Made by a program: the position numbers and the translations under genes
Source of the DNA: Clonostachys chloroleuca
Taxonomy: Eukaryota > Ascomycota > Sordariomycetes > Hypocreales > Bionectriaceae
DNA: 64,000 bases
Reading direction: 5' to 3'
Assembly: GCA_037952775.1 (NCBI GenBank)
Contig: JBANAY010000003.1
Coordinates: 16,244,001-16,308,000 of the forward strand
In this document: one piece after another, positions 57,336-64,000 of the stretch
Layout: every line of letters begins with the position of its first letter
Numbering within the stretch: position 1 is the stretch's first letter
Notes under the pieces: generated by a model
The model's database searches: none
What the model was told of the DNA's origin: nothing
The model's input: only the letters and a program-made list of their open reading frames with translations

Positions 57336-58499
57336 GGCTTTCTGGATGGGAGAGCAGATTTTCAAAAGGGTGTATTCAATAAGTTGGATGTGAAGACTGT
57401 AGGTGGACGGGAGGAAAGGACTGTACCTAGCCAGTGCAGGTCTTACATGGGGAGGGGGATTGAGAATTGGGAATAATGAGAGAGAGGGATCAATTGGTGG
57501 AGGACAAGCATATTTATGACATTCCGACCGAAGAGACTTCAGCTGGATGTGTGAGGCCGGGTAAGGATCTGGTCACGTCTCGGCTGGAACACCCACGGGG
57601 AAAGCATACACGTCTTTTACAATGCCATCATGGGAGAGACAGACCAAACTGGATCCTTGCTATTCGTTTGACGGTGCTCTACCACCACCGGTTGCCCGAC
57701 TTGACCACGCTCAACATGGTAGGGTCCGGTCAAGAGCTTTCTCCATACAGCCCGCATTAGCTGGGAGGAGCTCCAGAAGATGGTGTCCAGCACGAGTAAT
57801 GAAGGTGCTTCCCGGCCTGGCACTCCTGAGTCAAGAGAGATGTGTCTACTAGGGGACTGATCAGGTGACAGGGGTTCATCTTGCTCGTCTGAGTCGTGTC
57901 GATGGGCTGGTTTGGTTTTCCGTGATAACTACGCTACGAGTGTTCATCTTCCGAACCAAGAGAGTGGAGGTTGGCGATAATCCTCCTATCCCATGCATGT
58001 ACTTTTAGATCTAGTAACATTCGCTACCCCGGACTTCGTATGGGGGGTGTGTGCAAGCGGAGTTGCAAGTACATTGCCCGGCAGTGCGGTTAATGACAAC
58101 CGAGTCGATGAGATTCTTTGGGTTGTGCCGCTAACCCCATACTTTCTCCCGCCTCATGTGGGGGATTTGCCAATTGTCCCATGGGTGATTTAGCAGAGAG
58201 AAGATTGGGGGTTCAATTAGAAAATCCAGTCGATTCATCATGGTGTGCTGACATGTCTGCTGGGCGACAACTTGGGCATGGGAGTGGAACATTGCGTACT
58301 ATTGTCTAGATATTGAGTAACATTTATGCAGAAGGCACATACACATCTATCTATTTAGTCAAGGAGAGAGAAACAACTGTGCCCTCGTGCCCGAATACAG
58401 CCACAATATGCAGCTTAGCTGCCGTAGAACGCAGCAGATGGAGTACTAGTCATGCACATGCGAGATCGTGAAACACACGAGGTGAGTGCCGATCAGCAT
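57336..58499. promoter_or_regulatory. Upstream region of the monooxygenase gene
   Basis: 1.16 kb between two minus-strand genes. It contains ATGGGGAG at 57447-57454, the 8-mer that also lies in the other promoters of this cluster. No supported gene. Confidence 0.4.
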
Positions 58500-60406
58500 C
58501 TACAGCTTGGCCCTCGCGTTTCCTGCGTTATGCGTCTCCTTCTCCAGCTCGGCCGCATCTCGCTTGGCCCACTCCCTCATCGTCTTGCGCTGGATCTTGC
58601 CGCTGGCCAGCTTGGGCACCTCGTCGATGAAGACCACGCCGCCGGCCAGCTGTTTGTGCTTGGCCACCCTCGGCGCCAGCCATTTCTGGATGTCGCTGGG
58701 GGTTACTTTGCCCTGTGACGCCTCCTGTATCACTACGTAGGCGCGTGGCCACTCGCTTCCGTTACTAGATGAGGATGACCAGTCAGTTGGCCCTGCATTA
58801 GACTGGCCGCGTGGGCAGGCCAGAGTTAGGATAAGAAGTAGGGCAATTTATTCACTCACAGGGTTATCCCGACGACGGCTGCATCAGCCACATTCTCGTT
58901 TTCAAGGAGAGCAGCTTCGAGCTCAGCGGGGGCGACTTGTAGAGCGTTGACCTTGATAAGTTCCTGGAAGGTTAACTCGTTAGCATGTGAATAGAGACAA
59001 TGTGATACAACATAGAGAAAACAAACATACCTTCTTTCGGTCCACAATCCAGAAGAAGCCCTTCTCGTCGCATATCGCGATGTCGCCAGTCTTGAGCCAC
59101 CCATCCTCATCGAGGGTTTCCTTTGTAGCTGCCTCGTTCCTCCAATATCCGAGGCAGATGTTGGGCCCGCGGATGTGAATCTCCCCGGGGCTCCCAGTCT
59201 CGACCTCGTTGCCATCATCATCGACCAGCCGACACTCGCAGTTGGGATCCAGCTGCCCAACGGATCCCGAGTCGTCCCTCACGCCTCCGGGGACATGGAG
59301 CGCCCCGCACGTCACCTCGGTCATGCCCCAGCCCTGGTAGATGTGGACGTTGAACCGGCGCTGGCACTCGTTCTGCAGCTCCCGCGACAGCGGCGCGGCG
59401 CCGCAGAGGATCTCCTTGACGCTCGAGAGATCGTAGCGCGACGTCTCAGGCCGCTTGGAGAGCATGACGAGGATGGGCGGCGCCACCTGGAGGCTGGTGA
59501 TGCGGTACTTGGACACAGCGTGGAGGAAGTCCTCGTATCGGAACTCGGCCATGATGTAGATAGGGACGCTCAGCCTGATGGCCATAAGGATCGTGTACAG
59601 CTGCCCGTAGGCGTGGTAGAGCGGCAGGAAGCCGATCCAGCGCTCCAGCGGGCGGTTCTCGAACGAGTAGGGCCTCAGCCCGTAGCGCATGAAGATGGTC
59701 TGGTCCACGTTGGCGATGAGGTTCCCGTGCGAGACGCACACGCCCTTTGGCAGGCCCGTGGTGCCGGAGCTGTAGTTTATCGTGGCGATCGTCTTCTTGG
59801 CCTCGTCGGAGCCCAGCTCGGGCCATGTCCATGTGTTGCCATCGCGTTCGGTGCCAGCCATGATTCTCCAGTCCAGCACGCCGTCGAGAGTGGGATTGGC
59901 CTCTTCGGAGAACTGGAAGATGCGCTCCTTTGGCACGCCCGCCTTGGCAGCCGCAGGTAATATGAGAGGGAGCATTTTCGGGTGGGCGAGAATCACCTTG
60001 GCGGTGGTGTTGGTGATCTGATGGACGAGCTCTACATTTCCGTGTAAGTGACCACTTGCAATGGAACATAATTCTCACGTCAACACTCACCATGTTCTGT
60101 GTACGCCGGATTGGCACCGCTGAAAACAAAGCCAGCTCCGACTATCCCGAGATATGCGACCGGGACGAATATCTGGTTGGGGGAGCAAATCATGACGACA
60201 TCGCCGCGATTCAGACCGAGCCGCTGGAGGCCGCATCCCAATCGCCGGACCCAGTTGAGCAATTGGGCTGGGGATAGGCTTTTGGACGGATCCTTGCTGT
60301 CGAACCAGAGAGGCTCCCGTGAGGTATTGGGAGGATCTGGGAAGAGGTAGCTGAGGATGTTGGAGCTGGGGATGTCGAGCGCTGGGTAGCGCGAGGTGTA
60401 AGGCAT
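58500..60406 (-). CDS. Peroxisomal 4-coumarate:CoA ligase-like acyl-CoA ligase, C-terminal AKL
   Basis: Four exons on the minus strand: 60406-60091, 60031-59031, 58963-58860 and 58764-58500; 561 residues. It belongs to the adenylate-forming (AMP-binding) family and activates a carboxylic acid with ATP, then forms the CoA thioester. Motifs: P-loop-like YSSGTTGLPKG (192-202), GWGMTEV, then EIHIRGPNICLGYW, DGWLKTGDIA, IVDRKKELIKV across a splice junction, and the catalytic lysine region PKLASGKIQRKTMREW. The protein ends NARAKL, a consensus PTS1, so peroxisomal matrix import is expected, as in 4CL-like fungal ligases. It is divergently paired with the SDR gene and close to the monooxygenase and aldehyde dehydrogenase. 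Acyl substrate unknown: aromatic, branched or lactone-derived acids are all possible. Confidence 0.93.
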
Positions 60407-61048
60407 GATTACGGGATGCTAAGCAGAATACAGTATTCAATAAAGACGGTGCGATCTCTTGTCGATTTGTATAAGTCAATTGACTGGATCAGCAAGGGGG
60501 AGAAGACTACGAGTCTGGCTGCCGCAACTCAGCAACGATGAAGACACGCACAGACACACGATCTTCTCGTTTTTTCTAAACTCCCCATCTGGAAACTCCC
60601 CATCTGGAAGCATTCATCTTCATCTCCGTTTTGATTACTCCATTTGTCTATGGGGCGGCGAGGAAGTAATATCCCGAGGTCCCAGTTGGAGTAGCTTGCG
60701 GGGTAACGAAGCGAAGACCTGGACAGCCTGGAAAATGATCTGGAAATCTATGACCAGGGACTAAACCCTGCTGTATTTTTAGGGCCTCCGCTGGAGAAAG
60801 GGTATTGATTAGCCGCCAAAGAACGGGCCTTGTTGGTAGACAGCGGTGCTGGCTGGGCCTACATATTAGCCACGGCCCACGGCTAGAAGAGTAAGTATGA
60901 TTCATAACAGCCATTTCATAACAGGAGCATGATGTTCACAGCAAGTGGAGTAGGGCATGAGGCTGTATCTACCGGTATCTAGCTTTTCATTTACTTTTCG
61001 GTGCTTTGATACTGCCGGAATAAACAGGCGAACAGACACGCGGACAGA
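60407..61048. promoter_or_regulatory. Bidirectional promoter of acyl-CoA ligase and SDR
   Basis: 642 bases between divergent starts. Contents: a perfect 15-bp tandem repeat at 60578-60607, a CCGAGG hexamer at 60674-60679 (reverse of CCTCGG, the FarA/FarB site of fungal fatty-acid-induced genes), and a CT/TTTTTT tract near 60564-60576. The compact head-to-head layout suggests co-regulation. Confidence 0.6.
60578..60607 (+). repeat. 15-bp perfect tandem direct repeat in promoter
   Basis: AAACTCCCCATCTGG occurs twice back to back (60578-60592 and 60593-60607). Its core CTCCCCAT appears in reverse (ATGGGGAG) upstream of the monooxygenase (57447-57454) and aldehyde dehydrogenase (63901-63908) genes. 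It may bind a regulator as a dimer. Confidence 0.7.
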
Positions 61049-62074
61049 ATGTCTGATCTCAAGAATTATGACTCCATCTTCTCTCTTACAGGCAAAACGG
61101 CCCTCGTCACAGGCGGCTCCCGTGGCCTAGGCCTGCACATGGCCAGCGCGTTCCTCCTCTCTGGCTGCTCCCTCGTCATCATCACAGCCCGGAAGCGCGA
61201 GGGCCCCAACGGCATCGACCAAGCCGTCGAGAAGCTCAATGCGCTCCCAGGGATCCGGGGGAAGGCTGTGGGGATTGCCGCCAATGTGGCCAACTCGGAG
61301 GATATTGTGCGGCTTGTCGGCGAGGTCGACGGCCTTGTTGGGCCTCGAGGGCTCAGCATCCTCGTCTGCAATGCCGGAGCTGCGTGGGGCTCCAAGTTTG
61401 AAGATGCGCCTCCGAGCAGCTCTGTGAAGATCCTGGACTTGAATGTCCGTGGTGTTTTTGAGCTGACACAGAAGTATGCTACACAATATATCTCTGAGTG
61501 CTGAATTTAACTGACTTGGGCTTCCTGGAAGATCTTTACCGCTGCTCCAAAGGGCTGGTTCGGCAGAAGACCCCGCGAGGCTGCTCATCATTAGTTCTAC
61601 TGCTGGTACCAACGTCCCGCATGTGGGAGAGCACGGAACCATTATGTATTCGACGTCCAAGGCTGCCGCCCATGTAAGCTACACTCTCATGATTCCTCAC
61701 AGTGTCTCAACGAATTGCCCTCATACTGATGAATGATAGCATCTTGGCCGTAATCTCGCCGTCGAACTGGGCCCGAGAAACATCACCTCCAACATCATCG
61801 CGCCAGGTTTCTTCCCGTCGAAGCTGGCCCAAGGGCTGATTAGCAATCTAGGCGGAATCGAGGAGCTGAGCAAAGACAATCCTCTGGGAAGACTTGGAGA
61901 GCCTGAAGATATCGCTGGAGTCGCTGTGTTCTTGTGCTCAAGGGCTGGTGCTTACGTGTAAGTGATTGTATTGATACGTTCCTCATCAATTGACTGACAA
62001 CCCTCAGCAACGGCGTTGATATCTCCGTGGATGGTGCTGCAAGGCTTTCGGCCGGGAGATTATCACGATTGTAA
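61049..62074 (+). CDS. Short-chain dehydrogenase/reductase, C-terminal SRL
   Basis: Four exons, 61049-61473, 61532-61673, 61740-61957 and 62008-62074; 283 residues, usual for a classical SDR. NAD(P)-binding TGGSRGLG (21-28), NAG at 108-110, and the catalytic Ser164, Tyr181, Lys185 (YSTSK) are all present, followed by N-I-T-S-N-I-I-A-P-G-F after the active site. It oxidises an alcohol or reduces a carbonyl. The spliced C-terminus is GRLSRL, and SRL fits the PTS1 consensus, so peroxisomal location is expected. All three introns are short with good junctions. Transcribed away from the ligase gene and towards the aldehyde dehydrogenase gene, with only 180 bp between their stops. Substrate unknown. 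Confidence 0.93.
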
Positions 62075-62254
62075 ATGTTAAATATATGGAATATTATAAA
62101 GTTGGAAATTTCCATCGAGTCTTTCTCATTTATAGGGCGAAGCATTCATGAATTGGTTTCTTTTTTCTTTTCTCTCATTTACCTATGTTCATTCATACCA
62201 GCTCGAGATGGATATTAAATCAAATGGTATTCAATTTACGCTATCGCTTCATTC
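62075..62254. other. Short 3' flank between convergent genes
   Basis: 180 bases with AT-rich sequence, presumably both polyadenylation sites. Confidence 0.4.
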
Positions 62255-63845
62255 TTATAATTTGGCCATATTGACAAATACCGTCTTTTTGTCCGTGAAC
62301 ATGCGCAGCGCGTCAATGGCATTCTCTCTACCAAGACCAGACGTCTTGGTGCCGCCAAATGGAGCATTCAAGAAGCAGATACTGATGGCATTGATGCCAA
62401 CCATCCCAGCATCAAAGTCTGATGCCAAGCGAAGAGCGCGATTGATATCCTGGGTGAAGACACCGGCCATAAGACCATATTCTGTATCGTTGGCCTTCTC
62501 GATAATCTCCTCCTCAGTCTTGAACTTGTTCAGGATTGAAACGGGGCCGAAGATCTCTTGCTTGCAAACTTCTGAATCCTCAGCCACGTTCTCAAATATG
62601 GTCGGTTGGACAAAGTAGCCCTGGAGAACCACTGTTAGCAATTGCAATGAAATCGAGTGAGTTGTCACCTACTTCGGATCCAATTCGACCACCCCCGACA
62701 AGGACATTTCCTTGCGTCTTTCCGCGTTCAAGGAAGCCCATAACCCGATCAAACTGGGACTTGTCTACAAGAGGTCCCATGATCGTGCCCTTGGCATCTG
62801 GATCACCGGCTGTTTGCGCCCTTCGGCCCATCTCTGCCTTGTAAGCGGCTACGAACTTATCGTAGATGCCCTCCTGGACATACACACGGCTCGCGGCGAA
62901 GCACACCTGGCCAGTGTTGGCCGTGATCGCGTTCGCGCACCACTGGACCGCATTATCCAAGTCGGCATCGTCGAACACGACAGCCGGGCTCTTGCCTCCC
63001 AGCTCCAGGGTCACGCGCTTGAGGTTGGACTTGGCAGCCATCTCCTGGATGCGCCGCCCCGTCGCCGTCGAGCCCGTGAAGCTGACCTTGCGGACCTTCA
63101 TGTGGCTGGCGAACAGGGCTCCCGTGCTGCCGTCACCGGAGACAATCTGGAACACCCCGGGAGGGAAGCCAGCCTCCTTGATGAGAGCTCCCACGGCCAG
63201 GGCGGCGAACGGGGTCTTCTCCGAAGGCTTGAGGATGAAGACATTCCCCGTTGCCAGCGCCGGCCCAGCCTTCATGCCTACATTGCCCATGGGCCCGTTC
63301 CAGGGGATGATGCCGGCACAGACCCCGAGCGGCTCGTTCCTCACAATCTTGAGGAAACCGTCCTCCTGCGGATACGTCTCCCCGGAAAACTTATCCGTCC
63401 AGCCGGCGAAGTACCGAAAGCTCTCGGCGGCGAGCCCCAGCTCGAAGACACCGAACGACTCCCAGGGCGCACCGAGCGTCAGGCGGGTCAGGGCAGACAG
63501 CGTCTCGGCATTCTCGTCGATGAGGTCGGCCAGCTTGTTGAGGCAGTCGCGGCGCTGTCTGGCGGTGGACTTGCGCCACGTCTTGAAGGCCTCAGCGCCG
63601 GCGGCGACGGCGGCATCGACGTCCTGCTCGCCGGCCAGGCTGACGTCGTTGGCGACGAGCTTGCCGTTTTTGGGATTGAAGACCTCGATTTTCTTGGGGT
63701 TGGTCGAGTCGACGTACTGGATAGTCGCTGGTCAACATCGAACAGGCTTGCAAGGCTTCCTCTCATTCGCATTCTTGCTTACCTCGTTGTTGATAAATAG
63801 TTGTTTTGGCAGATTTTCTGCGCTGAAGGGGAGTTTGAAGGTCAT
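62255..63845 (-). CDS. Aldehyde dehydrogenase, C-terminal AKL
   Basis: Three exons on the minus strand, 63845-63783, 63716-62673 and 62620-62255; 490 residues, standard length. Catalytic set: Asn161 (IIPWN), Glu259 (VTLELGGKSP) and Cys293 (NTGQVCFAASR); NAD-binding SFTGSTATGRR. It oxidises an aldehyde to the acid with NAD(P). The protein ends NMAKL, a consensus PTS1, unlike the usual cytosolic or mitochondrial aldehyde dehydrogenases. In the cluster it could supply the acid activated by the ligase. It converges with the SDR gene. The frame is intact. Substrate unknown. Confidence 0.94.
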
Positions 63846-64000
63846 GGTGATGGAATTTGCCTAGTGAAGCTGAATCTATCTTCCGGATGTCATAGGTCCG
63901 ATGGGGAGCAAGCTTCTTGATTTATCCAAGACTACACGAGCGAGTGGAATATCTCAAGACACGACTCATGCAGAATGAGGTTAAATCTATATGAATTAAG
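63846..64000. promoter_or_regulatory. Promoter start of the aldehyde dehydrogenase gene
   Basis: The window ends 155 bases upstream of the start. Contains ATGGGGAG at 63901-63908, shared with the other cluster promoters. Confidence 0.4.

Noticed and set aside
59175..59960. 261-codon plus-strand frame opposite the acyl-CoA ligase
   Set aside because: Antisense shadow of a clearly coding exon.
62712..63864. Plus-strand frames of 330-360 codons opposite aldehyde dehydrogenase
   Set aside because: Antisense shadows; the minus-strand reading has the full catalytic set.
1..64000. tRNA, rRNA, transposon or CRISPR elements
   Set aside because: No cloverleaf-like or transposase-like sequence recognised by eye; CRISPR is not expected in a nuclear fungal genome. 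A tRNAscan and repeat search would be decisive.

Overview
This window is nuclear DNA from a filamentous ascomycete (Pezizomycotina). Short GT..AG introns (mostly 55-75 nt) interrupt most genes, and fungal-specific families are present: a HET protein, a PigL_N-type domain, a Zn2Cys6 regulator, MFS transporters and an Atg28-like protein. A sordariomycete, perhaps hypocrealean, looks most likely, but I cannot fix the genus from sequence alone.

Left part (1-25.9 kb): an accessory-type region. It starts with a decayed allantoate-permease-type transporter. A spliced small secreted protein, a four-helix membrane protein, an unknown soluble protein and an isochorismatase-type hydrolase follow. Next is an unusual fusion of a PigL_N-like N-terminal domain to a degenerate Rho GTPase. 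Then come three F-box-like proteins, a HET protein, an unknown 226-residue protein and a decayed F-box/ankyrin gene. The last stretch is AT-rich and gene-poor. Premature stops, frameshifts and a diverged direct repeat cluster here.

Right part (25.9-64 kb): GC-richer and mostly conserved genes. They are an MFS drug/polyamine-type transporter, pyruvate kinase, ATG44 (mitofissin, DUF1748), an Atg28-like protein, an An11-type WD40 protein, a quinone oxidoreductase, SPT5, a mitochondrial inner-membrane-type protein, a GH2 glycosidase, a Zn2Cys6 factor and phosphopantetheine adenylyltransferase.

The most interesting part is 55.4-63.9 kb. Four adjacent enzymes (Baeyer-Villiger-type monooxygenase, acyl-CoA ligase, short-chain dehydrogenase, aldehyde dehydrogenase) all end in peroxisomal PTS1-type tripeptides: AKI, AKL, SRL and AKL. 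Together they look like a peroxisomal pathway turning an alcohol, ketone or aldehyde into an acyl-CoA. The ligase and dehydrogenase share a 642-bp divergent promoter carrying a perfect 15-bp tandem repeat, and the repeat's core 8-mer also lies upstream of the other two genes. A quinone oxidoreductase 15 kb away ends in SKL.

Several otherwise intact genes (PigL_N-Rho fusion, mitochondrial protein, GH2) contain one small indel. This raises the question of assembly error, so frameshift claims should be checked against reads.
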